From Pseudomonas serbica (GTDB lineage Bacteria > Pseudomonadota > Gammaproteobacteria > Pseudomonadales > Pseudomonadaceae): a stretch of 64,000 nt of DNA. The stretch's first letter is position 1. Each line of letters begins with the position of its first letter. Below, in pieces: positions 1-9,400 of the stretch. The translations under genes and the position numbers were made by a program. The stretch is taken from assembly GCF_028823535.1 (NCBI RefSeq), contig NZ_JAQIYM010000020.1, positions 1-64,000 of the forward strand, written 5' to 3'. Under the pieces are notes generated by a model that made no database searches, was not told where the DNA came from, and saw nothing but the letters and a program-made list of their open reading frames with translations.

Positions 1-123
1 GTACACCCAACGCCATCTCCATACAAAAAGTTGAACGCTCAATGCGGCCAAAGGTCAAGTGAACAGGTAGCCCGCTATGCTTTACGTGCTGCCTCGCTTC
101 CCCTAGTCATGAGAGGGCATTTT

Positions 124-1626
124 TTGTCTACATCCAACGAGTTGATCAGCGTAAAAGCCGCCACAGGGATCGATGGTCTTGATGACATCCTCGATGGCGG
201 CCTGTCCCGCGGCCATGTGTTTTTGCTTGAGGGTGAACCCGGTACCGGCAAAACCACGGTCGCCTTGCACTTTTTGTTGGCCGGTGCCCAAGCCGGTGAG
301 CGCTCGTTGTACATCACCCTGTCCGAAACCGAACGCGAATTGCGCCAGGGTGCGCGCTCCCATGGTTGGGAGCTGGACGATAACGTCCATATATTCGAAC
401 TGACGCCCCCCGAAAGCCTCCTGACTGCCGAGCACCAGCAATCGCTGCTGTATTCCTCGGACCTGGAACTGGGTGAGGCCACCAAACAGATTTTTGAAGT
501 GGTCGAGCGCGTCCGGCCTACCCGCGTGGTGCTCGACAGCCTCTCCGAGATTCGTCTGCTGGCGCAAAGCTCGCTGCGTTACCGGCGGCAGATCCTCGCC
601 ATCAAGCACTACTTCGTACGCTACGAGGCCACGGTGCTGCTGCTCGATGACCTGACCACCGAATCCCTGGACAAGACCGTGCACAGCGTGGCCCACGGGG
701 TGATTCGCCTTGAGGAACTGACACCCAACTATGGCGCCGAGCGCCGACGTGTTCGCGTGGTGAAATACCGTGGGCAGAAATACCGCGGCGGTTATCATGA
801 TTTCACCATCATGGGCGACGGCGTACACGTGTTCCCCCGTCTGGTAGCCGCCGAGCATCGTGGGGATTACCTCAGGCAACAGCTGACCAGCGGCATTCGT
901 GAAATGGATGCGCTGCTCGGCGGTGGTATCGAGACAGGCTCGAGCACCCTCATCCTCGGCCCGGCCGGCACGGGCAAGTCGCTGATCTCGATGATTTTCG
1001 CCGCCGCTGCCGTGTCCCGAGGCGAGAAAGCGGCCCTGTTCATCTTCGATGAAGAGCTTGGCCTGCTGTTCGCACGCATGAAGAACATCGGCATCGACTT
1101 GAAAGTCTTGCAGGACAGCGGCAATTTGCTGATCGAGCAAGTGGATGCCGCCGAACTCTCCCCCGGAGAATTTTCCCATCGGGTTCGGCGCTGCGTCGAC
1201 GACAGCGACATCAAGACCGTGGTAATCGACAGTATCAACGGCTATCAAGCGGCAATGCCGGAAGAAAACGCCCTGGTGCTGCACATGCACGAGCTGCTGC
1301 TGTACCTCAATCGCAAAGGGGCGGCAACCTTCATGACGGTTGCCCAGCACGGACTGGTCGGTGACATGCAGGCTCCGGTGGACATCACCTACCTGGCCGA
1401 CACGGTCATTCTATTGCGCTATTTCGAAGCCCTGGGCAAGGTACGGCGGGCCATTTCAATCATCAAGAAACGCACCGGTAGCCATGAATCGACCATCCGT
1501 GAATACAAGATCAGCGCCACCGGCATGACCATCGGCGAGCCGCTGGAAACCTTCCAGGGTGTATTGCGCGGTGTCCCGACCTACCTGGGCGCGAGCAATC
1601 CCCTGCTCGGGGATGAAAGCCCGTGA
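124..1626 (+). CDS. KaiC-like double-domain ATPase
   Basis: A 500-residue RecA-superfamily protein with two tandem KaiC domains. Walker A motifs are GEPGTGKT (residues 37-44) and GPAGTGKS (279-286). The Walker B-like strands are VVLDS in the first domain and VVIDS in the second. I chose the TTG at 124 because GAGAGGG sits 6 bases upstream and the product then starts STSNELISV; an ATG at 109 and an in-frame TTG at 31 are alternatives. Compared with cyanobacterial KaiC, the catalytic Glu pair reads Ser67-Glu68 in domain 1 and Asp309-Glu310 in domain 2. The Ser431/Thr432 phosphosite pair aligns with Thr422-Tyr423. It overlaps the following kinase gene by GTGA, so the two are probably translated together. 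There is no KaiA or KaiB in view, so a stress or signalling role is more likely than a clock. Confidence 0.88.
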   Translation: MSTSNELISVKAATGIDGLDDILDGGLSRGHVFLLEGEPGTGKTTVALHFLLAGAQAGERSLYITLSETERELRQGARSHGWELDDNVHIFELTPPESLLTAEHQQSLLYSSDLELGEATKQIFEVVERVRPTRVVLDSLSEIRLLAQSSLRYRRQILAIKHYFVRYEATVLLLDDLTTESLDKTVHSVAHGVIRLEELTPNYGAERRRVRVVKYRGQKYRGGYHDFTIMGDGVHVFPRLVAAEHRGDYLRQQLTSGIREMDALLGGGIETGSSTLILGPAGTGKSLISMIFAAAAVSRGEKAALFIFDEELGLLFARMKNIGIDLKVLQDSGNLLIEQVDAAELSPGEFSHRVRRCVDDSDIKTVVIDSINGYQAAMPEENALVLHMHELLLYLNRKGAATFMTVAQHGLVGDMQAPVDITYLADTVILLRYFEALGKVRRAISIIKKRTGSHESTIREYKISATGMTIGEPLETFQGVLRGVPTYLGASNPLLGDESP

Positions 1627-3293
1627 TTGTCAATGAAGCGACGTCCGAGCGTGCGATCATTCTTGCGCCCCTGGGACGTGACAGCCAGATAGCCTTGATG
1701 CTGCTCAATGAAGCGGGGTTCGGCGGTGTCGTCAGTGCCGACCTGCCGGGACTTTGCCAGGAGCTGGAGAAAGGCGCCGGCTTGTTGCTCATGTCTTCGG
1801 AAGCCTTGCTGCGCAGCGATCTGGAACCGCTGCTCGGGCTGATCGAACAACAGCCGGCATGGTCCGATCTGCCGATCGTCTTGCTGACCCACCATGGTGG
1901 CCCGGAACAGAATCCGGCGTCACGCTTTGGCCCCCTCTTGGGCAATGTCACGTTCCTCGAACGCCCCTTCCACCCGGAAACCTTGATCAGCCTGGTCGGC
2001 GCCGCCCTGCGCGGTCGCCGACGACAGTATGAAGCCAGGGACCGGCTGGTGGATTTGAGCCAAAGTGAACTGCGCCTGCAAAACACCCTCGAGACTTTGG
2101 AGCAGCAGGTTGAAGAGCGCACCGCACAACTGCGCCACAACGAAGAAGTCCTGCGCCAGTCGCAAAAAATGGAAGCGGTCGGCCAACTTACCGGCGGCAT
2201 CGCCCACGACTTCAACAACATGCTGACCGGCATCATCGGCAGCCTGGAATTGTTGCGCCGACGCCTCGCCCGGGGGCGTACAGAGGATCTGGACAGCCTG
2301 ATCGACCTTGGCGTGACCTCGGCCAATCGTGCGGCAAGCCTGACCCACCGGCTGCTGGCGTTTTCCCGGCGCCAGTCGCTCGACTCCAAGCCCGTGCAGA
2401 TGAATACCCTGGTGGTGTCCATGGGCGAGCTCTTGCAGCGCAGCATCAACGAAAGCATTCACTTGGACATGCAGTTGGATGAGCAGCTGTGGGTCGCCGA
2501 AGCCGACCCCAATCAACTGGAGAGCGCCCTGCTCAACCTGGTGATCAATGCCCGCGACGCCATGCCCGATGGCGGAAAACTGTTGGTGCAGACCTCCAAC
2601 CGGCACCTGGACGCCGAGTTCACCAAACCCCACGGCAACCTCAAGCCCGGCGACTACGTGGTATTGAGCGTCACCGACAATGGTTGCGGCATGCAGCAGA
2701 GCACAATCAACCGAGCCTTTGACCCGTTCTTTACCACTAAACCCATCGGCCAGGGCACTGGCCTGGGCTTATCGATGATCTACGGCTTCAGCAAACAGTC
2801 GGGCGGCCATGTCGCCATTCAGAGCGAAGTCGGCGAAGGCACCACGGTGAACCTGTATCTGCCGCGTTTTGGCGGTGACCTGCCCCAGGACAATCCAATC
2901 GACGTCGAACATGCCCCCTACGCGCAAAACGGCGAGACCGTGTTGATCGTCGAGGACGATCCGGCGGTACGGCTGTTGGTCAGCAACGTACTGGGTGATC
3001 TGGGCTATGCCTTTGTCGAGGCTTGTGATGCCGACACGGCGATGCCGATCCTCGACTCGACCCAGCGCATCGACCTGCTGATCAGCGACGTCGGTCTTCC
3101 CGGGATGAACGGTCGGCAACTGGCAGAAATCGGCCGGCAGCTGCGGCCGGACCTGAGGGTGCTGTTCATCACCGGCTATGCCGAGCACGCGGCGGTGCGC
3201 GGCGGCTTTCTCGATCCGGGCATGCAGATGATCACCAAGCCCTTCACCTTCGACCTGTTGACGGCCAAGGTGCAGGAGATGATTCGCGCCTGA
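1623..3293 (+). CDS. hybrid sensor histidine kinase/response regulator
   Basis: A 556-residue cytoplasmic hybrid kinase with no membrane segment. Residues 1-130 look like a degenerate receiver: the position expected to carry the phospho-Asp reads Met-Ser-Ser. A coiled coil follows (about 143-185), then a HisKA helix with AHDFNN (His195). The HATPase has NLVINARDAMPDGG, DNGCGM and GTGLGLSM. The C-terminal receiver is intact (VEDDP, SDVGLPGMNG, KPF). It starts at a GTG inside the stop region of the KaiC-like gene (GTGA overlap), which makes the ATPase its most likely input or output partner. The signal is unknown. Confidence 0.9.
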   Translation: MIVNEATSERAIILAPLGRDSQIALMLLNEAGFGGVVSADLPGLCQELEKGAGLLLMSSEALLRSDLEPLLGLIEQQPAWSDLPIVLLTHHGGPEQNPASRFGPLLGNVTFLERPFHPETLISLVGAALRGRRRQYEARDRLVDLSQSELRLQNTLETLEQQVEERTAQLRHNEEVLRQSQKMEAVGQLTGGIAHDFNNMLTGIIGSLELLRRRLARGRTEDLDSLIDLGVTSANRAASLTHRLLAFSRRQSLDSKPVQMNTLVVSMGELLQRSINESIHLDMQLDEQLWVAEADPNQLESALLNLVINARDAMPDGGKLLVQTSNRHLDAEFTKPHGNLKPGDYVVLSVTDNGCGMQQSTINRAFDPFFTTKPIGQGTGLGLSMIYGFSKQSGGHVAIQSEVGEGTTVNLYLPRFGGDLPQDNPIDVEHAPYAQNGETVLIVEDDPAVRLLVSNVLGDLGYAFVEACDADTAMPILDSTQRIDLLISDVGLPGMNGRQLAEIGRQLRPDLRVLFITGYAEHAAVRGGFLDPGMQMITKPFTFDLLTAKVQEMIRA

Positions 3294-3318
3294 CCCCGCT
3301 GCCCACCACCACCTTTGT

Positions 3319-3383
3319 GTAGGCGCTGGCCGAGGGCTGCGATCTTTTGATCTTGCTTTTTCGCAGCCTTAGGCAGCTCCTGC
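3319..3383. repeat. intergenic inverted-repeat element (GGCTGCGATC family)
   Basis: Between the convergent kinase and response regulator genes lies an imperfect inverted repeat carrying GGCTGCGATCTTTTGATC and a facing CGCAGCC. The same core appears in the perfect hairpin at 58475-58522. It may serve as a bidirectional terminator. Confidence 0.55.
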
Positions 3384-3390
3384 AGGGTGG

Positions 3391-3768
3391 TCAGGAGAGC
3401 ATGTCCTGCATCATTTCCTGTAACACATCCAGATCGAATGGCTTGGCCAGAATCGGCGCCGTACGGGTAATAGGGCTATCCGTCTCTCGGATTTCCTGCG
3501 GGTAGCCGCTGATAAAAATCACCTTGAGTTCAGGTCGCAGCTTCACCGCGGGCTCGGCGATCTGCACGCCGGAGATTCCGCCCGGCAGGCGGAAGTCGGT
3601 GATCATCATGTCCAGGTGCGGCTTGCTGGCGAGGATCTCGAAGGCCTGCTCGCCGTTCTCGGCCTGCAGGACCCGATAGCCCTCCCCCGACAGGTAGGCC
3701 GAGAGCACCATCAGGATAGAGGGATCGTCCTCGACGACGAGGACTACATCTTGTGCATCTTCACTCAT
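3391..3768 (-). CDS. single-domain response regulator
   Basis: A 125-residue stand-alone CheY-like receiver. It has the acidic pocket VVEDDP (residues 11-16), the phospho-acceptor Asp58 in MMITDFRLPGG, the SGY motif and the KPF lysine. There is no output domain, so it must act through another protein. The ATG at 3768 is preferred over an upstream TTG because AAAGG lies about 8 bases before it. It sits between two kinase genes and is oriented with the receiver-kinase, CheB and CheR genes, so it is probably part of that relay. Its partner kinase is not known. Confidence 0.85.
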   Translation of the reverse strand: MSEDAQDVVLVVEDDPSILMVLSAYLSGEGYRVLQAENGEQAFEILASKPHLDMMITDFRLPGGISGVQIAEPAVKLRPELKVIFISGYPQEIRETDSPITRTAPILAKPFDLDVLQEMMQDMLS

Positions 3769-3845
3769 GGGAAGCCTTTGTTCGGTCAATAGCTGCTGAT
3801 ACGACCGTGGGGTCGATCAGAGGTTGCGTTTATCTGGCTGTTTTC

Positions 3846-5027
3846 CTACAGCGGCAGACAAACGCGAAACAGGGCGCCTTCGCCAATCCGGCTTTCGACG
3901 GTGATGGTACCGCCATGGGCGGTGACTATCTGTTCGGAAATAAATAACCCCAGTCCCAGTCCGGCAACGACATGGTTGGCCGAGACGCGCTCGAATTGCT
4001 GGAAAATCCTTTGCTGGTTCTCTTCACTGATGCCTATTCCGTGATCACGGACTTCCACCCGGGCCTCACGGTTCTCACTGTACACCTTCACGGTGATCGG
4101 ACTCTTGGCGCCATAACGCAAGGCGTTGGTCAGCAGGTTGGAAATGACCTGTTCAATGCGAAATTCATCCCAATCGCCCAGCACCGGTTGCTCGGCCTCC
4201 AGGCTGACCGACGCTTCTGCGGCCTCGATCTGCGGGGCAAAATTCTGCAGCAAACCGCGAACCAGCGCTGCCAGATCAAAGTGTGTGGGGCGAATCGACA
4301 ATTTGCCGGTGCGAATGCGCGAGACATCGAGCATGTCTTCGATCAGGCGGATCAGACTCTTGATCTGCCGTTCGTCGCGATCGACCATGGCGTGCATCTT
4401 GTCCAGGGTAAACGCCGCGGCGTTGTCCCGGGCCAGGTGCATCTTGCGCAACTGGGTCTCGAGAATCAGGCCATTGAGCGGCGTGCGAACTTCATGGGCA
4501 ACGATTGACATGAAGTCATCGCGCATGCGCACCGCCTGCTCCAGTTCCCGCTGTGTACTCTGCAACTGCTTGAGCAGCGCTTCCTGCTCGCGGCGGCTCT
4601 GCTCCAGCGCTTCGACCTGTTGCTTCATGGCCTTGCTCTGGCGGTAGAGGTCGACAAAGACATTGACCTTGCTCTTGACCGCCTGGATATCCAGGGGCTT
4701 GTGGAGGAAATCCACGGCGCCGCTTTCATAGCCCTTGAATGCATAGTTCAGCTCACGACCGGCAGCGCTGACGAACACGATCGGAATGTTCTTGGTCTTT
4801 TCCGTACCGCGCATCAACTCGGCCAGCTCGAAGCCATTCATGCCTGGCATCTGCACATCGAGGATGGCCATGGCGAACTCGTGTTGCAACAGCAGCGACA
4901 AGGCTTCATCGGCAGACAGTGCCTTGTAGACCAGACGGTCTTCACGGGAGATCAGCGCTTCAAGTGCCAGCAGATTCTCCGGCAGATCATCGACGATCAG
5001 CAATTTGGCCTGAATATTTCTTAGCAT
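3846..5027 (-). CDS. response regulator-histidine kinase fusion
   Basis: A 393-residue protein ordered receiver (1-125), coiled coil (130-170), HisKA and HATPase. The receiver has VDD at 12-14 and Asp57 in ILDVQMPGMNG. The H-box is AHEVRTPLN with His178, and the ATPase has NLLTNAL, DHGIGI and GLGLGL. The start at 5027 overlaps the stop of the upstream CheB gene (ATGCTAA), which argues for co-translation. The open frame continues far upstream of this point, but that extension only shadows CheB. It is likely activated through its own receiver by the large hybrid kinase of the same operon; this is inference. Confidence 0.88.
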   Translation of the reverse strand: MLRNIQAKLLIVDDLPENLLALEALISREDRLVYKALSADEALSLLLQHEFAMAILDVQMPGMNGFELAELMRGTEKTKNIPIVFVSAAGRELNYAFKGYESGAVDFLHKPLDIQAVKSKVNVFVDLYRQSKAMKQQVEALEQSRREQEALLKQLQSTQRELEQAVRMRDDFMSIVAHEVRTPLNGLILETQLRKMHLARDNAAAFTLDKMHAMVDRDERQIKSLIRLIEDMLDVSRIRTGKLSIRPTHFDLAALVRGLLQNFAPQIEAAEASVSLEAEQPVLGDWDEFRIEQVISNLLTNALRYGAKSPITVKVYSENREARVEVRDHGIGISEENQQRIFQQFERVSANHVVAGLGLGLFISEQIVTAHGGTITVESRIGEGALFRVCLPL

Positions 5028-5614
5028 GCGATTCTTTCCAGCTCGACAAGCAAACGGCCGATGCCGTGTATGGGGAGTATGTGATCGGGTTGCAGCGTAT
5101 CCAGCGCCGCCTGGGGCATGGTCGCGACCTGGGCGTCGTCCGGGTCCTGGACGATGGTCAGCCCGCCACGCTGCTTGACCTGGGACAAACCCCGCGCGCC
5201 ATCCTGATTGGCGCCGGTCAGCAACACGGCGGCCAGGGTCGGGCCGTAGGCATCGGCAGCCGATTCGAACAGGTAGTCGATGGCTGGCCGCGAATGGTGT
5301 ACACGGTCTTCCTGGCTCAGGGAAAAACTGCGGTCCTGTTCGACCGACAAGTGATACCCGGGAGCGGCGAAATACAGGGTTCCGGGTTCGACCGGGGTCT
5401 TGTCCAGCGCTTCGAGGACCGGCAGCGCCACGCGCCGGGCGAAGACTTCCGCCAGCTGGCTGCGGCGCTCGTCCGGCAGGTGCAGGACCACGATGATCGG
5501 CAGCACGAAACCCTCGCGCAGCGGACCGAGGATGTTGAACAGCGCCTCTACCCCGCCGGCCGAGGCACCGATCACAATGGCTTCTATGGTAGCGACACCC
5601 GTTTCGCTGTTCAT
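5021..5614 (-). CDS. cheB: CheB-type protein-glutamate methylesterase domain protein
   Basis: A 197-residue protein consisting only of the CheB catalytic domain; the usual N-terminal receiver is absent. The catalytic triad is visible: Ser18 in IGASAGG, His45 in VVLHLP and Asp138 in GANQDGARG, with spacings close to those of enterobacterial CheB. Its start overlaps the CheR stop (ATGA) and its stop overlaps the receiver-kinase start. No methyl-accepting chemoreceptor is encoded nearby, so the methylated substrate may be a kinase of this cluster, as proposed for other CheR/CheB-kinase loci. That assignment is inference. Confidence 0.87.
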   Translation of the reverse strand: MNSETGVATIEAIVIGASAGGVEALFNILGPLREGFVLPIIVVLHLPDERRSQLAEVFARRVALPVLEALDKTPVEPGTLYFAAPGYHLSVEQDRSFSLSQEDRVHHSRPAIDYLFESAADAYGPTLAAVLLTGANQDGARGLSQVKQRGGLTIVQDPDDAQVATMPQAALDTLQPDHILPIHGIGRLLVELERIAC

Positions 5615-6444
5615 GTTTTGCGATAAATCCGTTCTTGTTTGACCAGCGGCTCGAACTGGTTGCCGAAGGCCGAAAAATCCGGGGTTTCTTTGCTGCCCAG
5701 CGCCAGGAAGCCACGGTGGCATAGCGACTCATGAAACAACCCGAAAGCGCGATCCTGCAGTTTTTTATTGAAGTAAATCAATACATTACGACATGAAATT
5801 AACTGAGTTTCTGAAAATACACTGTCCGTTGCCAGGCTGTGGTCGGCGAAGGTGACGTTTTCGCACAACGACTTATCGAATATCGCGTAGCCATACGCCG
5901 CAGTGTAGTAGTCGGCGAAGGAGCACTTGCCCCCCGCCTGCTGGTAGTTGGAAGTGTAGGCGCGGACATTCTCCATGGAGAAAATCCCCTGCTTGGCCTT
6001 TTCCAGCGAGCGTGGATTGATGTCGGTGGCGTAGATGATGGTGCGCTCGAGCAAGCCCTCTTCGCGCAGCAGGATGGCCATCGAATAGACTTCTTCACCG
6101 GTGCTGCACCCGGCGATCCAGATCTTGATCGACGGGTAGGTCTTGAGCAGCGGCACCACCTCCCGGCGGATCGCCAGGAAATGCGAAGGGTCGCGAAACA
6201 TTTCACTGACCGGGATCGTCAGCAATTGCAGCAGTTGCATGAACGCCGTCGGGTCGTGCAGGACCTTTTCCTGCAACGCCGAGATGGTGTTGCACTCGAA
6301 CTGGCTCAAAGCGTGCGCCACCCGACGCTTGATCGATGCGCCGGAGTAATCGCGAAAATCGTAGCTGTACTTGAGGTAGATCGCCTCGATCAACAAGCGC
6401 AATTCGATTTCGCTGCTTAGCTCCCCTGAAAAATTGCGCTCCAC
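5611..6444 (-). CDS. cheR: CheR-type protein-glutamate O-methyltransferase
   Basis: A 277-residue SAM-dependent methyltransferase of the CheR family. It has an N-terminal helical region with KRRVAHAL, the SAM motif GCSTGEEVYSMAI, and the C-terminal signature CRNVLIYFN. There is no TPR extension. Translation starts at a GTG immediately after the TAA of the large hybrid kinase (TAAGTG), with GGAA about 9 bases upstream. It overlaps cheB by ATGA. The set therefore looks like one operon: hybrid kinase, cheR, cheB, receiver-kinase and probably the response regulator at 3391. Confidence 0.88.
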   Translation of the reverse strand: MERNFSGELSSEIELRLLIEAIYLKYSYDFRDYSGASIKRRVAHALSQFECNTISALQEKVLHDPTAFMQLLQLLTIPVSEMFRDPSHFLAIRREVVPLLKTYPSIKIWIAGCSTGEEVYSMAILLREEGLLERTIIYATDINPRSLEKAKQGIFSMENVRAYTSNYQQAGGKCSFADYYTAAYGYAIFDKSLCENVTFADHSLATDSVFSETQLISCRNVLIYFNKKLQDRAFGLFHESLCHRGFLALGSKETPDFSAFGNQFEPLVKQERIYRKT

Positions 6445-9400
6445 TTAAATGCGTTCCATCTTCGGTAACCACACGCGAATCAGCGAGAACAGGCGGTCCA
6501 GGTCGATGGGCTTGGCCAGGTAATCGTTGGCGCCGGCCTGCAGGCAGCGCTCCTGATCGTCCTTCATGGCCTTGGCCGTCACCGCGATGATCGGCAACTT
6601 GCGCCAGCGCGGCTCCTTGCGGATCAAGGTAGTGGCTTCAAAGCCATCCATCTCCGGCATCATCACGTCCATCAACACCAGATCGATGTCTTCAAATTCA
6701 TTCAATCGCTCGATCGCTTCACGACCATTGCGGCCGATGACCACGACGGCGCCCTTTTGCTCCAGTGCGCTGGTGAGGGCAAAGATGTTGCGCACATCGT
6801 CGTCCACCAGCAATACCTTGCGCCCCTCGAATACCTTGTCACGGCTGCGGGCGGTCTTGAGCATCTTCTGCCGGTCATGGGACAACCGCGATTCGACTTT
6901 GTGCAGAAAAAGTGTCACCTCGTCCAGCAGGCGCTCGGGTGAACGCGCGCCCTTGATGATGATCGAGCGCGAATACTTGCGCAGTTCCGCCTCTTCGTCC
7001 CGGGTCAGGTTGCGCCCGGTATAGACAATGACCGGCGGGAACGAGCAGATGTCCTCGGTGGACATGCGCTTGAGCAGGTCATTGCCGAGCATGTCCGGCA
7101 GCTTGAGGTCGATGATCATGCAATCGAACACGGTGGTGCGCAGCAGGGCCAGGGCATCCTGCGCCAGGCCGACGGCGGTGATTTCGATGTCTTCATCGCC
7201 GATCAGCAAGGAAATACTGTCGCGTTGCAGATCATCGTCTTCGACCAGCAACACGCGCTTGACCTTCTGGGTCAGCTTGGCTTCCAGGCGCGCGAACACT
7301 TCCTTGAGTTCTTCGCGGGTGGTCGGCTTGACCGCATAACCGATGGCCCCCATGTGCATCGCCGCTTCGACCCGGTCTTCAACCGAAATCACATGCACCG
7401 GAATATGCCGGGTTTCGGCATGTTCCTTCAGGCGTTGCAGCACGGTCAGCCCGGAGTGATCCGGCAGGCGCATGTCCAGCAGGATGGCGTCCGGCACGAA
7501 TTGCCTGGCCAGGTCGTAGCCTTCGTCGGCGCCGTGGGCCACCAGGCACTGGTAACCCAGTTCATGGGCGAGGTCATAGAGGATGTGCGCAAAGTTCGGC
7601 TCGTCCTCCACCACCAGGATACAGCGCGCATCGAAGGGTGCCTTGAGACGGTCATCGGCGAAACGCGCGATCTCCTGGACCAACTCAGGCGCTGTCACGA
7701 CAGGCGCAATCCGGTTGGGTGCAAGGGCCGGTAAGCCGCGCAACGGCTCGACGGGATCCATGCCTGGCTCGGCGTATTGCAGCGGCAGGATAAGGCTGAA
7801 CGCACTGCCCTGCCCCGGCGTGCTGGCGACGTTGATCGAGCCGCCGAGCAGCGCGGCCAGGTCGCGGGAAATCGACAGGCCCAGGCCCGTCCCGCCGTAA
7901 CGACGATTGGTGGTGCCATCGGCCTGGCGAAAGGCTTCGAAAATGCTTTCCTGTTGATCCTCGGCAATGCCGATCCCCGAATCGCTGACGATAAAGGCAA
8001 TGCCGTGATCCGGCGCCGAAGTCACGGTCAGGCTGACACGGCCTTGCTCGGTGAACTTCACGGCGTTGGAGAGCAGATTCTTGATGATCTGCTCCACGCG
8101 CTGGCGGTCGGTATACATCATCGATGGCGCACCGTCCTGCAACTCGACCTGAAAATCCAGTTGCTTGTCCGCCGCCAGGGGCTGGAACATCCCCCGCAAG
8201 CCATCCACCAGGCGCGCAACGCTGGTGTTTTCCGGACGTATTTCGAGTTTGCCGGCTTCGACCTTGGAAATGTCGAGAATGTCGTTGATCAGATTGAGCA
8301 AATCATTGCCGGCCGAGTAGATCGATTCGGCGAACTTGACCTGCTCGGCACTCAGGTTTTCCTGCTGGTTTTCCGCCAACAGCTTGGCCAGGATCAGCGA
8401 ACTGTTCAACGGCGTGCGCAGTTCGTGGGACATGTTGGCGAGGAATTCGGACTTGTACTTGCTCGAACGCTGCAGTTCTACGGCGCGCTCTTCGAGCTGG
8501 GCCTGGGCTTGATTGAGCTCGGTATTCTTCAGGTCCATGGCGTCACGTTGTTCGGCCAGCACCTGCGCCTGTTCGGCAAGTTGTTCGTTGGTCTGTTCCA
8601 GCTCGACCTGCTGGGTCTCCAGATGCGCCTGGGATTCCTTGAGAATCCGCGACTGCTCTTCCAGTTCTTCGTTGGCAGTCTTGAGCTCTTCCTGCTGGAC
8701 CTGCAGCTCTTCGTTGAGTTGCTGGGTCTCGGCCAATACCTCCTGCAGGCGCTGGCGATAACGCGCGGCCTCGATGGAAGTACCGATATTGCCGGCGATG
8801 AGCTCCAGCAGGTCGATGTCACGGTCGGTCAGCGGGCGCAGGAAGCCCAGTTCGATGACGCCGTTGATGCGGTCGTCGTCGCTGGTCGGCACCACCAGCA
8901 CACTGTGCGGCAATCCTTCGCCAAGGCCGGAACTGACCTTGAAATAGTCGCTTGGCACAGCGTCCAGACGAATCAGCCGGCCCTGTTGCGCCACCTGGCC
9001 GACAATCCCTTCGTCGCTGTAGATCTGCTGCTCTCGCGCCTGCTGTTCCCGGGACAAACCATAGGACGCCACGCGGCGCAGGCCACCGTGTTCTTCGCGC
9101 ACATAAATGGCCGCCACGGCACTGCCCAGGTACTGCGCGCAGAATTGCAGGATGTTTCGCCCCAGCAAGTTCAGCGACAGCTGGCCCAGCACTTGCTCGG
9201 CCAGCTGGGTCTGACCGTTGCGCAGCCAGGCCTGTTGTTCCAGCCGCAGGGCACTGGCCTGTTGCGCCGCCAGGGTCGCTGCATAGCTTTGCGACAGGTT
9301 GAGCAAGTCGCGGCGACCGATGTACGCCAGCAATGCGCTGATCCCGGCAATGAACAGCAGATAAAGCGTGATACTCCAGATCGTGGTGCGGCGCACTTCC

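Noticed and set aside
103..1350. 415-codon open frame opposite the KaiC-like gene
   Set aside because: GC-rich codon shadow of a convincing gene on the other strand; no domain, no ribosome site.
5028..5732. 235-codon extension of the receiver-kinase
   Set aside because: It overlaps CheB and CheR in a different frame. The receiver domain begins at the ATG at 5027.
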